Shown here piece after piece: positions 1 through 8,192 of a stretch of 64,000 nucleotides of DNA. Every line of letters begins with the position of its first letter. Positions within the stretch are counted from its first letter, which is position 1. The DNA is from Pseudomonas lini (GTDB lineage: Bacteria; Pseudomonadota; Gammaproteobacteria; Pseudomonadales; Pseudomonadaceae): contig NZ_JAUSSR010000007.1 of NCBI RefSeq assembly GCF_030812475.1, positions 1-64,000 on the forward strand, given 5' to 3'. The notes beneath the pieces were generated by a model. The model was not told the origin of the DNA. It ran no database searches and worked only from the letters and a program-made list of their open reading frames with translations. Both the position numbers and the translations under genes were made by a program.

Positions 1-93
1 CTGGACAACGAACTGTTCTACCTCGACAAGACCATGATGGTCTTCGGCGACGCCAAGAAAGTCATCGAAGACATGGTCAAAGCCGTCGAGTAA
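1..93 (+). CDS. pntB: NAD(P) transhydrogenase beta subunit, C-terminal end (partial)
   Basis: An open frame runs from the first base to a TAA at 91-93 and gives the last 30 residues of a protein whose start lies outside the window. The ending (DNELFYLDKTMMVFGDAKK followed by a helix VIEDMVKAVE) matches, from memory, the C-terminus of the PntB subunit of proton-translocating NAD(P) transhydrogenase, where the NADP-binding dIII domain ends with a 'N-x-LF...MLFGDAK' strand and helix. The enzyme sits in the inner membrane and couples hydride transfer between NADH and NADP to proton movement. Only the tail is visible, so the assignment rests on this short motif; a terminator follows at once, so it is the last gene of its operon. 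Confidence 0.75.
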   Translation: MDNELFYLDKTMMVFGDAKKVIEDMVKAVE

Positions 94-116
94 TACCTGC
101 TTCAACGCAATACCCA

Positions 117-147
117 AAACCCCGGCCCTTATCAGGCTGGGGTTTTT
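117..147 (+). terminator. Intrinsic terminator after pntB
   Basis: A GC-rich hairpin (AACCCCGGCC, a short loop, then GGCTGGGGTT with one G-U pair) is followed directly by a T run. It lies 24 bases after the pntB stop and well before the BCCT start, so it separates the two transcription units. Confidence 0.8.
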
Positions 148-317
148 AAGATGGTCCCCCGACATTCCGCGGGGGCTACGCTTTCGCAGGATGTTTTGTT
201 TCCCAAGCCACGCCAACCAACCTCTTATTCCAAGACCTTCCGTCCAAGGAGCGACCATAAGTGGGCAACCGTTATCGCCCGTCGCCGCGGGTTCCACGCT
301 TTACTAAAGGATGGAGT

Positions 318-1883
318 ATGCAAAAAACATCTGAGTCACCCATCGACAAGGTGGTTTTCTGGGTGGCTGCCGTGATTTCAGCCTCGTTCGTCGCCTGGGG
401 CGCGCTCTCGCCCAAGGCCATGGCGACGACGCTACAGGCCGTACTGGACACCATCATCGACGAGTTCGGTTGGAGCTTCGTGGTCTCCACCGTGTTCTTC
501 CTGGGTTTCGCGTTATTCCTGGCCTTCGGCCGCTTCGGTCGAATCACGCTGGGCAAGGACGGGGAGCAACCCGAGTTCAGCACTTCATCGTGGATCGCGA
601 TGATGTTCAGCGTTGGCATGGGCATCGGGCTGATGTTCTGGGGTGTAGCCGAGCCGATCACGCACTTTGCGACGCCACCGCACGGACTGGCGCAGCCGCA
701 CTCCAGGGAAGCCGCCAAGCTGGCCATGCAGTACGCCTACTTCCATTGGGCATTCCACCCTTGGGCGATCTACGCCATCGTCGGTCTGGTCATTGCCTAC
801 TTCTCGTTCCGCAAGGGGCTGCCAAACCTGATATCCAGCGCCTTTACGCCGCTGATCGGAGAAAAAGGCGTGCGCGGCCCCCTGGGCAAGTCGATCGACG
901 TGCTGGCGGTCCTGGCCACTCTGTTCGGCACCGCCACTTCGCTCGGCCTGGGCGCGCAGCAGATCAACAGCGGCCTGAACTACCTGTGGCACACCGGCGA
1001 GTCGAATGGCATTGCGTTGACGATCATCGCGGGGATGACGGTGCTCTTCATTTTCTCCGCGGTCTCCGGCGTGGGCAAGGGGGTGCAGTTCCTGAGCAAC
1101 GTCAACATGGTGGTTGCAGTGCTGCTGTTGCTGTTCCTGGCGGCAGTGGGCCCCAGCGTGTTCATCATGAACACACTGGTCGCGTCGGTAGGCGAATACC
1201 TCCGCGAGCTGGTGCCGATGTCGTTTCGCACCGCCGCCTTCAGTGATGGCAAGTGGCTCGCCGGCTGGACCATCTTCTACTGGGCCTGGTGGATCTCCTG
1301 GGCGCCGTTCGTGGGCACCTTCATCGCACGAATTTCCCGCGGCCGCACCATTCGCGAGTTCGTCATCTGCGTCATTTTCATCCCCAGCGGCGTGACGATG
1401 CTGTGGTTCTCGATCATGGGAGGCGCAGCCCTGTACTCGGAGCTGGCCGGCGTCGGCGGCATCGCCGCTGTAGTGAAAGACCAGGGACCGGCGGTGGCGC
1501 TCTTCGCCCTGCTGGCTCAGTATCCCGCCGCGACGCTGACCTCGTTTGCGGCCATGATGCTGGTCGGCGTATTCTTCATTTCAGGGGCCGATGCCGGCTC
1601 CATCGTCATGGGCATGCTGTGCGCCCGCGGCAATCTGGAGCCGCCGCGCTGGCTGGTGGTGCTGTGGGGTACGCTGGCCGGAGCCGCGGCTTCGGTGCTG
1701 CTGGTGATGGGTGGCCTGGGAGGGCTGCAGACCGCGTCCATCATCGTCGCCGCGCCGTTCCTGTTGGTCATGATCGGGATGTGCGTGTCGCTGTGGAAGG
1801 CGCTGCTGGATGATCTGCAGTTTAGCGAAAAGCGTGAGCTGGATCGCATCCCCAGCGAACCAGAGCGAGCCGCTGTGGATTGA
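318..1883 (+). CDS. BCCT family betaine/choline/carnitine transporter
   Basis: This 521-residue inner-membrane protein imports quaternary ammonium compounds (betaine, choline or carnitine type substrates), driven by sodium or protons. It has about twelve hydrophobic segments and the family hallmarks: the glycine-rich unwound helix GMGIGLMFWGVAEP near residue 95 and the Trp-rich WTIFYWAWWISWAPFVG near residue 320, which forms the aromatic substrate box. I chose the ATG at 318 because a good AAAGGATGGAG ribosome site precedes it, whereas the longer frame from 261 has none. The long cytoplasmic C-terminal osmosensory tail of BetT is absent; the protein ends about 20 residues after the last helix, so it may be an uptake system for nutrition rather than an osmosensor. 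Which substrate it carries cannot be told from sequence. Confidence 0.9.
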   Translation: MQKTSESPIDKVVFWVAAVISASFVAWGALSPKAMATTLQAVLDTIIDEFGWSFVVSTVFFLGFALFLAFGRFGRITLGKDGEQPEFSTSSWIAMMFSVGMGIGLMFWGVAEPITHFATPPHGLAQPHSREAAKLAMQYAYFHWAFHPWAIYAIVGLVIAYFSFRKGLPNLISSAFTPLIGEKGVRGPLGKSIDVLAVLATLFGTATSLGLGAQQINSGLNYLWHTGESNGIALTIIAGMTVLFIFSAVSGVGKGVQFLSNVNMVVAVLLLLFLAAVGPSVFIMNTLVASVGEYLRELVPMSFRTAAFSDGKWLAGWTIFYWAWWISWAPFVGTFIARISRGRTIREFVICVIFIPSGVTMLWFSIMGGAALYSELAGVGGIAAVVKDQGPAVALFALLAQYPAATLTSFAAMMLVGVFFISGADAGSIVMGMLCARGNLEPPRWLVVLWGTLAGAAASVLLVMGGLGGLQTASIIVAAPFLLVMIGMCVSLWKALLDDLQFSEKRELDRIPSEPERAAVD

Positions 1884-1962
1884 CAATTCCTTGTTGCGCG
1901 AGCCGAGGCGCTGCTGCTTCAACAGGAGTGCCTTCTCGCCCTCGCCTCTTTGTCCCCCAACT

Positions 1963-2862
1963 TCACACCGAGGCCAGGTCGCCACGGCTGTGACAGGTGC
2001 TGATCGATAGGGTTTCGAACAGTACCTGCTCCAAGATGGCAAAAAAACATTGGATGTGGGCCTGTTTCAATGCTTGAGGCCGGGTCACCAGGTATATCTC
2101 CATATCTGGAAGGTGGAGCTCCGGGAACAACCCGATCAGATCCTTCGCCAGTATGCGGGGCAGTACGGCTACCCCCATACCCCGCCTCACCGATTCGAGC
2201 TGCACGGTGAACGAGTTCACGCTGATCTGCGCGTGGCCCAGTCCACCAGCTTTTGCCGCACGCATTTGCGGCAACATGTCCAGCGGTGGAAGCAAGGCAA
2301 TATTGACCGCAGTGGCCGGGGTCACCCCTGGAAACCGCTTCAGATAACCTGCATCAGCGAAGACACCGTAGGCAAGCCGGCCTATGGGTCGATAAATCAG
2401 CGACGGCTCACCCAGATGAGCTGTACGTACAGCAATATCTGCCACGCCTCGGACGATTTTGTGAAAGTCGGCGGTGACCATCAGCTCCACCGAACAACGC
2501 GGGTGCAAAGCAGTGAAGCGACTTGCGGCCTCCAGCACACAAGACGAAAACCCCTCTCCGGCACTGACCAGGACACTGCCAAATAACGCGGTGTCCGGTG
2601 ATATGTCTGCAGCGGTTTGACGCCTCAAGCCCGCTTCCGCAGCCAGGGCAACTTCCACGAGGGATTGGCCCCGCGAGGTCAACCAGCACCCTTCAACGCC
2701 CCGTTCGACGAGAGGCTCGCCCAGCGCGACTTCAAGTTGGGTCACGCGGCGGGACACGGTAGACGCCGCGATACCCAGCAACTGGCCCGCTTGAAGGAAG
2801 CTACCACGCCGCGAGACCGCCAACAGCAGACGGAGATCGTCCCAATTTGCTTGCAACGCCAT
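1963..2862 (-). CDS. LysR family transcriptional regulator
   Basis: This 299-residue protein opens with the LysR winged helix-turn-helix: DDLRLLLAVSRRGSFLQAG then LGIAASTVSRRVTQLE, residues about 5-65. A periplasmic-binding-like effector domain follows to the C-terminus. The ATG at 2862 is preceded by AGGGAGGACAGG, better than the upstream in-frame starts that would add 25 residues lacking similarity to the family. It is transcribed away from the epimerase gene at 2979 with a 116-bp shared control region, which suggests it controls that gene and itself. The inducer is unknown. The N-terminus resembles the group of LysR proteins whose partner is a divergent oxidoreductase. Confidence 0.88.
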   Translation of the reverse strand: MALQANWDDLRLLLAVSRRGSFLQAGQLLGIAASTVSRRVTQLEVALGEPLVERGVEGCWLTSRGQSLVEVALAAEAGLRRQTAADISPDTALFGSVLVSAGEGFSSCVLEAASRFTALHPRCSVELMVTADFHKIVRGVADIAVRTAHLGEPSLIYRPIGRLAYGVFADAGYLKRFPGVTPATAVNIALLPPLDMLPQMRAAKAGGLGHAQISVNSFTVQLESVRRGMGVAVLPRILAKDLIGLFPELHLPDMEIYLVTRPQALKQAHIQCFFAILEQVLFETLSISTCHSRGDLASV

Positions 2863-2883
2863 GCGTCCTGTCCTCCCTGATCG

Positions 2884-2906
2884 GCATATGTGCAAAACCA
2901 TTATGC
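2884..2906. promoter_or_regulatory. Candidate LysR operator in divergent region
   Basis: An inverted repeat GCATA-N13-TATGC lies in the middle of the LysR/epimerase intergenic region. LysR regulators usually bind a dyad containing T-N11-A near their own promoter, which fits its place. The arms are only 5 bp, so this is suggestive. Confidence 0.35.
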
Positions 2907-2978
2907 AGCAGTCGCTGTTTTTCGGGAGTGACATCAACGGTATATCTACAGGCCCTCGAAACGAATGGAATGAATGGT

Positions 2979-4010
2979 ATGACTACTGGCCCCATGCGCA
3001 GCGTATTTGTTACCGGTGCAACCGGCTTGCTGGGCAATAACCTGGTGCGTGAATTGGTCGCTCGTGGTTATGCGGTCAAAGGCCTGGTGCGCTCAAGAGC
3101 CAAAGGTGAACAGCAGTTCAACCATCTGCCAAATGTGGAGCTGGTCGTTGGTGACATGGCCGATGTCGAGGCCTTCGCAGGATCGCTGCAGGGTTGCGAT
3201 ACGGTGTTTCACACTGCGGCGTTCTTTCGCGATAACTACAAGGGCGGCAGGCACTGGAACGAACTCGAAAAGATCAATGTCGCCGGAACCCGGGACCTGA
3301 TTCACCAGGCTTATCGCGCCGGCGTACGTCGCTTCATTCATACGTCTTCCATTGCCGTGCTCGACGGCGCACCGGGCTCGTCCATCGATGAGACATGTCT
3401 ACGAGCCGACGCCGACGCGGATGACTATTACCGCAGCAAGATCCTCGCCGACCGTGTCGTCTTGTCGTTCCTGGAAGCACATCCCGAGATGCATGCCTGC
3501 ATGGTCCTGCCCGGTTGGATGTGGGGTCCTGCCGACATTGGCCCGACCTCCTCGGGACAACTGATCAACGATGTCGTCAACGGCAAGTTGCCCGGGCTGA
3601 TCCCGGGCAGTTTCTCCGTCGTCGACGCCCGTGATGTGGCATTGGCGCTGATTGCTGCCGCCAAACATGGCCGGCGAGGTGAGCGCTATCTGGCGGCGGG
3701 CCGATCCATGACAATGCGTCAACTGGTGCCTGTTCTAGGACGGATAGCGGGCGTCAAGACACCCGGTCGACAACTGCCGCTGCCCCTTCTATATACCTTG
3801 GCGATTGTGCAGGAGATCTATGCGCGCCTTACTGGCAAGCCCATTCTGCTGAGCATGGCCACGTTGCGCCTGTTGATACGAGAGGAGCATCGCACCTGTT
3901 TCAACCACCGCAAGAGTGAACAGGAGCTTGGCCTGTGTTTCCGGGCGCTGGAGCTGACAATGACCGACACCGTGGCGTGGTATCGTGCTCACGGCTGGTT
4001 TGAAAACTGA
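2979..4010 (+). CDS. NAD-dependent epimerase/dehydratase (extended SDR)
   Basis: This 343-residue extended short-chain dehydrogenase/reductase has the nucleotide-binding motif VTGATGLLGNNLV at residues about 9-21 and an active-site Y-x-x-x-K (YYRSK) near residue 153, downstream of a conserved 'HTSSIAVL' strand that supplies the catalytic serine. The overall pattern is closest to dihydroflavonol-4-reductase-like and hopanoid-associated sugar epimerase (HpnA) proteins. The substrate is unknown: a sugar nucleotide or a small ketone is possible. Start choice is uncertain among ATGs at 2970, 2979 and 2994; 2979 has a GGAATG sequence at a fair distance. It is divergent from a LysR gene and followed 57 bases later by a histidine phosphatase, possibly co-transcribed. 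Confidence 0.85.
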   Translation: MTTGPMRSVFVTGATGLLGNNLVRELVARGYAVKGLVRSRAKGEQQFNHLPNVELVVGDMADVEAFAGSLQGCDTVFHTAAFFRDNYKGGRHWNELEKINVAGTRDLIHQAYRAGVRRFIHTSSIAVLDGAPGSSIDETCLRADADADDYYRSKILADRVVLSFLEAHPEMHACMVLPGWMWGPADIGPTSSGQLINDVVNGKLPGLIPGSFSVVDARDVALALIAAAKHGRRGERYLAAGRSMTMRQLVPVLGRIAGVKTPGRQLPLPLLYTLAIVQEIYARLTGKPILLSMATLRLLIREEHRTCFNHRKSEQELGLCFRALELTMTDTVAWYRAHGWFEN

Positions 4011-4067
4011 GCTCCCGAAACCGCACTTCGTGGTCATTTACCACACACCAGAACAAGGACGTAAATT

Positions 4068-4631
4068 GTGAGCAGGGAAATAATCCTGATGCGTCACGGC
4101 CAACCAGAATTGGCCGCAACCGCCAAAATCTCAGCGGTCGAGATGAAAGGCTGGATCGAGCAATACAACCGATCCGAAATAACACACCACGCGGTCCCGC
4201 ATAGCAGTATGCAACTTGCCGCAACCGCCACCGTGATAGTTTCAAGCACCGCGCCTCGTGCCCTGACCTCCGTCCAGGCGCTCGGCCTGAAGCCTGCGTT
4301 GGTCGACGCACTTTTCTGCGAAGCACAACTACCTTATGGTCATTGGAAACTGCCCCGGCTATCGCCGTTTACCTGGTCATTTATCCTTCGAGTCTTATGG
4401 CTGTGCGGTTACTCACGCAACGTGGAGTCCGTAGGCACCGCGAGGATTCGCGCCAGCACGGCAGCCAAACGACTGCAGTCCCTTGCCAGCGATGGACCCG
4501 TTCTGCTGCTCGGTCATGGCTTTATGAATCGAATGATCGCCAATCAACTGGTGGCCGACGGATGGGCTCGCCAAAAACGTGACGGCAGTCAGTACTGGAG
4601 TGCGACCGTGTATCAATATGGCGGTGTGTAA
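4068..4631 (+). CDS. Histidine phosphatase family protein
   Basis: This 187-residue protein begins with the phosphoglycerate-mutase-type motif LMRHGQPEL, in which the histidine becomes phosphorylated, and carries the second catalytic histidine in LLGHGFMNRMI near residue 145. Such enzymes remove phosphate from small molecules or proteins in the cytoplasm. The start is a GTG at 4068 with AAGGACG upstream; no ATG lies between it and the RHG motif that would keep the first strand. It follows the epimerase in the same direction at short distance, so they may form an operon. Substrate unknown. Confidence 0.85.
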   Translation: MSREIILMRHGQPELAATAKISAVEMKGWIEQYNRSEITHHAVPHSSMQLAATATVIVSSTAPRALTSVQALGLKPALVDALFCEAQLPYGHWKLPRLSPFTWSFILRVLWLCGYSRNVESVGTARIRASTAAKRLQSLASDGPVLLLGHGFMNRMIANQLVADGWARQKRDGSQYWSATVYQYGGV

Positions 4632-4651
4632 GAGGCGCCAACTGCGTGCAC

Positions 4652-4741
4652 ATGACAGTCGATGCCAAGCACGACGCCCTACTCGTCTGCGCTGAAAAAC
4701 TGGAGCGCCTGCGGGCGCTTCGAGAGGAAAAAGTACGATGA
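4652..4741 (+). CDS. Tiny ORF, 29 residues, coupled to the next
   Basis: A short frame (MTVDAKHDALLVCAEKLERL then RALREEKVR) starts 20 bases after the phosphatase stop and its TGA overlaps the ATG of the next tiny ORF as ATGA. It is charged, likely one amphipathic helix, and its last codons contain the GAGGAAA ribosome site for the next frame. This tight coupling is typical of small phage or accessory genes, but I recognise neither protein. It could be a leader or spurious. Confidence 0.4.
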   Translation: MTVDAKHDALLVCAEKLERLRALREEKVR

Positions 4742-4857
4742 ACTTCAGAAAAACCCTCGCGAGTATCGACTGGAAGAAGTGGGCGGGTTGGGTGGCGCAG
4801 CTCGGGTTCGTCCTGGCGGCAATCGCCGGATACTATGGGTGCGATCCGACAAAGTAA
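4738..4857 (+). CDS. Tiny single-pass membrane protein, 39 residues
   Basis: This 39-residue frame has a strong ribosome site (GAGGAAAAAGTACG before ATG), a short basic N-terminus (MNFRKTLASIDWKKWAGW), one hydrophobic stretch (VAQLGFVLAAIAGYYG) and a short tail CDPTK. The make-up resembles small holin-like or stress membrane peptides. It overlaps the preceding 29-residue ORF by ATGA. No function can be assigned; good initiation signals and a sensible membrane topology are why it is listed. Confidence 0.5.
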   Translation: MNFRKTLASIDWKKWAGWVAQLGFVLAAIAGYYGCDPTK

Positions 4858-4920
4858 GGTCAGTCTTCAAAGCGTCCGGCATTCGCTCGGCGTGGTCTTT
4901 TACATAGTCATGAAACTTTC

Positions 4921-6219
4921 TCATCTGGCCACCTCGCTACCATCCACCAGGGATGACGACGAAGAGCCGTCTTCCCTGCTCACCTGTACGACTTCGTTAT
5001 CCTTAGGGGCGAGCAGCACAAGTGCTCCCACCATCACTTCGAAAATCCCGGCACCGACAATCACCAGGCTGGTTTCAAAGCGGGCATACAGCGCAGCACC
5101 GCAAGCACCGGCAATCAAAATCGACGCGCCCAACGCCGCAAAACGCAGCCGTGCCAGCCCGGCGATTTCGCTTTGCCTGAACCGGGTTTGAATCAGCAGA
5201 ATGAATGAGATGTCGATCAATGGTCCGCCGAGTGCCGCCAGACTTGAGCCGACCATCATCCCCGTCAGGACGTGGTCCGGTGGCAGGTACAACACGGCAG
5301 CACCAATGATTGCGATACCCAGGCCGTTAACCACGGCGCCGAGGGTAAACCCGTGATACAAGCGGCGTATTTGCAGATTGCCCACAACAAAAATGGAGAT
5401 CAGATTCCCTGCCCCGTAAGCCCCCATGATCAGGCCGTAGGCAGCAAAACCCTGTACGCCGAATCCCTGGATATCATATTTGACGACGGCCAGCGCCATG
5501 CCGATCGATATACCCACGCTCCAGGCAACATTGCCCAGACCCGCACACACATACACCGCCTGCATCTGGCTGCGTCCCGCAAGACTTCTCCAACCGGCGG
5601 TAAATCCGGCCCGCCGGCTTGTTGCCTTGACAGGCTGGCGCGGCAACGCTTTGCCCAACTTCCTGATCGCCCACGCGGAGATCAGGAAGGTGATGCTGTT
5701 CAGGGTAAACAGATGCTCGATCGGAATCAGCAGCGTAATCGCCGCTGCCAGCATTGGCCCGATCACCCGGGCGATCCGGATGATCGCATCGAACAGCGCA
5801 TTGACCGATTGCAACTGGTCCGGCGCCGCGACAATCCGCGGCAGACTGGCGCGCAGCGCCGGCTCAAACAGCGAGTTGAGGATCATCATGAGCATAAGCG
5901 CAACCGCCAGCATCCACAGACTCATGATGCCGAACCCCCAAGCAAGCACCGGAATCAAGGCAAACCCGGCCCGCGCCAGGTCGGCGCCGATCATCGTGCG
6001 ACGGTGGTCCCAACGCTCCGCCCAAATCCCCCCCAGCAAAGCACCTGCCAACGCAGCAGCACCGCGTAGAGCACTGAGCCAGCTAGCATCGGTTCCGGCT
6101 ATCTGCACCGCCATCCAGGCGATGGCAATCGCGAAGAGTTCGTCACCGATCGAAGAGAGCGCCAACCCTCCCCACAGCAAGGCCACTGGCCGCTGAAGTA
6201 ATGGCCTGAACAATTTCAT
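4921..6219 (-). CDS. MFS transporter (EntS/MFS_3-like exporter)
   Basis: This 432-residue, twelve-helix major facilitator protein has the N-terminal pattern LWGGLALSSIGDELFAIAIA and the loop 2-3 motif GGIWAERWDHRRTMIGADL, the form seen in the MFS_3 group that includes the enterobactin exporter EntS. It is probably a proton-driven exporter of a small molecule. The ATG at 6219 has GGAG eight bases upstream. The C-terminus ends in a polar acidic tail. It stands alone, transcribed toward the tiny ORFs and away from mexE. Substrate unknown. Confidence 0.85.
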   Translation of the reverse strand: MKLFRPLLQRPVALLWGGLALSSIGDELFAIAIAWMAVQIAGTDASWLSALRGAAALAGALLGGIWAERWDHRRTMIGADLARAGFALIPVLAWGFGIMSLWMLAVALMLMMILNSLFEPALRASLPRIVAAPDQLQSVNALFDAIIRIARVIGPMLAAAITLLIPIEHLFTLNSITFLISAWAIRKLGKALPRQPVKATSRRAGFTAGWRSLAGRSQMQAVYVCAGLGNVAWSVGISIGMALAVVKYDIQGFGVQGFAAYGLIMGAYGAGNLISIFVVGNLQIRRLYHGFTLGAVVNGLGIAIIGAAVLYLPPDHVLTGMMVGSSLAALGGPLIDISFILLIQTRFRQSEIAGLARLRFAALGASILIAGACGAALYARFETSLVIVGAGIFEVMVGALVLLAPKDNEVVQVSREDGSSSSSLVDGSEVAR

Positions 6220-6826
6220 ATCATCAACTCCGCATAGTCACTCAATAGTTCTGCGACAGCCCCTGTCGTTTCGTTATTCGTTTGGAAACAACTGGCCCGT
6301 CGAAAACAGGCAATGCCACTGCGCAAAGTCAATACGAAGAGGCTCCGTCCTGCTCCGTCAGCAGACGGTGGCTGGTGCCTGAGCCCCACTCGACGAAAAA
6401 ATCGGTTTTTTCAACATCGCGGATACTGCGAACAAACATATTCAGTTCCTTTTGAATATGGAGACTTACCGGCTCGAACGCGCGAGGCGAACAGCGTGGT
6501 TGCGGCGGTAAACGTCAAGTGGAAAACACAGAAGCAGGCTTGCATACGTTAATTTTTCAATAGATCGCTTGAAACCATCTTTCGGGACAACGCTGTCTTT
6601 GAAGAATCGAATGAAAAAAACCGCCCCATGATCAAGGGTGGACTTGCCGACCTGGGGCTTTCCAAAGCGTTTGCTACGAATGCTGCCAGTCCTTTGGGCA
6701 GCGTTTGCAATGGCCACGCCTCGATTTCAAGCCGGCCTTTACATTTTCAGCAACACTGAATTGTCATCAATCCAATTGATAGCATCCTAACAAAACCCGC
6801 AGACTAGAGGGCTCGCGCCACGCTTA
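6220..6826. other. Intergenic region without a supported gene
   Basis: About 600 bases between the MFS gene and the mexE control region. Two short frames on opposite strands (6313-6552 and 6466-6717) overlap each other, lack ribosome sites and have no recognisable motif. The stretch around 6560-6720 is somewhat AT-richer. I see no regulator gene (mexT/mexS) here. Confidence 0.5.
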
Positions 6827-6851
6827 TATCATTCCGAATGATAGTTACCTT
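6827..6851 (+). promoter_or_regulatory. Candidate MexT-type nod box upstream of mexE
   Basis: Positions 6827-6843 form a perfect 8+1+8 palindrome TATCATTCCGAATGATA. Read as the MexT nod-box consensus known from P. aeruginosa (ATCA-N5-GTCGAT-N4-ACYAT), bases 6828-6851 give ATCA-N5-AATGAT-N4-ACCTT, matching 11 of 15 fixed positions with exact spacing. It lies about 75 bases before the mexE start, consistent with activation by a LysR regulator encoded elsewhere. Confidence 0.55.
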
Positions 6852-6926
6852 TGCCTCATTCGATTCGTGAGATCCAGGTTCGCCGAGCATCATCCGTCCA
6901 TTCTCAATACATTGGCGGATGCATCC

Positions 6927-8180
6927 ATGGAACAATCTCTCAAACATATGCGCTTCCCCTTGGCCCTGTTGGCCATGTTGGTGATAAGCGCTTGCGGCAA
7001 GGCTCCGGACACGGCCGCCACTATGCCCGCAGCCAAGGTCAGCGTGGCCAAGGTGCTGGAACAACCGGTCAACGAGTGGGACGAATTCACCGGGCGCCTC
7101 GAAGCCCCGGAAACCGTGGAGATTCGTCCGCGGGTCTCCGGCCAGATTGATGAAGTGGCGTTCACTGAAGGCGCCCTGGTCAAGAAAGGCGACTTGTTGT
7201 TCCAGATCGACCCGCGTCCGTTCCAGGCTGAGGTCCGCCGCCTCGAAGCCCTGGTTGCCCAATCCCGCGCCAACGCGACCCGCAGCGAAAACGAAGCCCG
7301 GCGCGGTGAACGCTTGCGCACCAGCAACGCAATTTCCGCCGAGCTGGCCGACTCGCGCACCAGCGCTGCCCAGGAAGCCCGCGCCGCCGTCGGCGCCCTT
7401 CAGGCGCAACTCGATCTGGCGAAATTGAACCTGAGTTTCACCCGCGTCACCGCACCGATCAGCGGTCGCGTCAGCCGTGCGGAGATCACCGCGGGCAACC
7501 TGGTGACCGCCGATACCACGGCGCTGACCAGCGTCGTGTCCACCGACAAGGTCTATGCCTACTTCGACGCCGACGAGCGCGTGTTCCTCAAGTACACCGC
7601 CCTCGCCCGCCAGGGTAAACGTGGCGCCACTACCCCGGTTTACCTCGGCCTGTCCAACGAAGACGGCAACCCGCACCAGGGCGTGATGAACTTCGTCGAC
7701 AACCAGGTCAATCCGAAGACCGGCACCATCCGTGGCCGCGCGGTGTTCGATAACACGGACGGCACCTATACCCCGGGTCTCTACGCGCGTTTGAAACTGG
7801 TCGGCAGCGGCACCTACTCCGCCGTGCTGATCAACGACGAAGCGGTCGGCACCGACCTGGGCAAGAAGTTCGTGCTGGTGATGGATGCCGACAACAAGAC
7901 GGTGTATCGCTCGGTCGAGCTGGGTCCAAAGATCGAAGGCCTGCGTATCGTACGCAACGGCCTGAACAAGGATGACACGGTCATCGTCAAGGGCCTGCAA
8001 CGTGTACGTCCTGGTTCGCCGGTCACCCCTGAAGTGATCCCGATGGCCAGCCAGGAAACCCTCGCCGCTCTGGCTCAACAACGACAAGCGCTGGAAGCCA
8101 GCAACCTGCCCCAAGTCGCCCCTGCCAAGGTCGCGTCGGGCTCGGTTGTGAAAGTGGCTGCTGCGACACCACGCGGTTAA
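6927..8180 (+). CDS. mexE: RND efflux periplasmic adaptor MexE
   Basis: This 417-residue lipoprotein-type membrane fusion protein links the inner-membrane pump MexF with the outer-membrane channel OprN. It has a signal peptide ending in a lipobox (VISACGK, lipidated Cys near residue 25), then the highly MexE-like stretch NEWDEFTGRLEAPE, the lipoyl halves (GALVKKGDLLFQIDPRPF and LNLSFTRVTAPISGRVSR) around a helical hairpin, and a beta-barrel ending in VIVKGLQRVRPGSPV. The sequence follows P. aeruginosa MexE closely from memory. I chose the ATG at 6927 (MEQSLKHMRF), which aligns with the known MexE start, rather than 6867. It is the first gene of a three-gene operon, 12 bases before mexF. MexEF-OprN exports chloramphenicol, fluoroquinolones, trimethoprim and quorum-sensing precursors in P. 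aeruginosa. Confidence 0.93.
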   Translation: MEQSLKHMRFPLALLAMLVISACGKAPDTAATMPAAKVSVAKVLEQPVNEWDEFTGRLEAPETVEIRPRVSGQIDEVAFTEGALVKKGDLLFQIDPRPFQAEVRRLEALVAQSRANATRSENEARRGERLRTSNAISAELADSRTSAAQEARAAVGALQAQLDLAKLNLSFTRVTAPISGRVSRAEITAGNLVTADTTALTSVVSTDKVYAYFDADERVFLKYTALARQGKRGATTPVYLGLSNEDGNPHQGVMNFVDNQVNPKTGTIRGRAVFDNTDGTYTPGLYARLKLVGSGTYSAVLINDEAVGTDLGKKFVLVMDADNKTVYRSVELGPKIEGLRIVRNGLNKDDTVIVKGLQRVRPGSPVTPEVIPMASQETLAALAQQRQALEASNLPQVAPAKVASGSVVKVAAATPRG

Positions 8181-8192
8181 GGGATCCCTACG

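Noticed and set aside
2050..2586. 178-codon plus-strand frame within the LysR gene
   Set aside because: Antisense to a clear LysR regulator; no motif.
4662..4907. 81-codon alternative frame across the two micro-ORFs
   Set aside because: Lacks a ribosome site; the ATGA-coupled pair has better signals and a plausible membrane helix.
6466..6717. 83-codon minus-strand frame upstream of mexE
   Set aside because: No ribosome site, no recognisable motif, overlaps another frame on the other strand.
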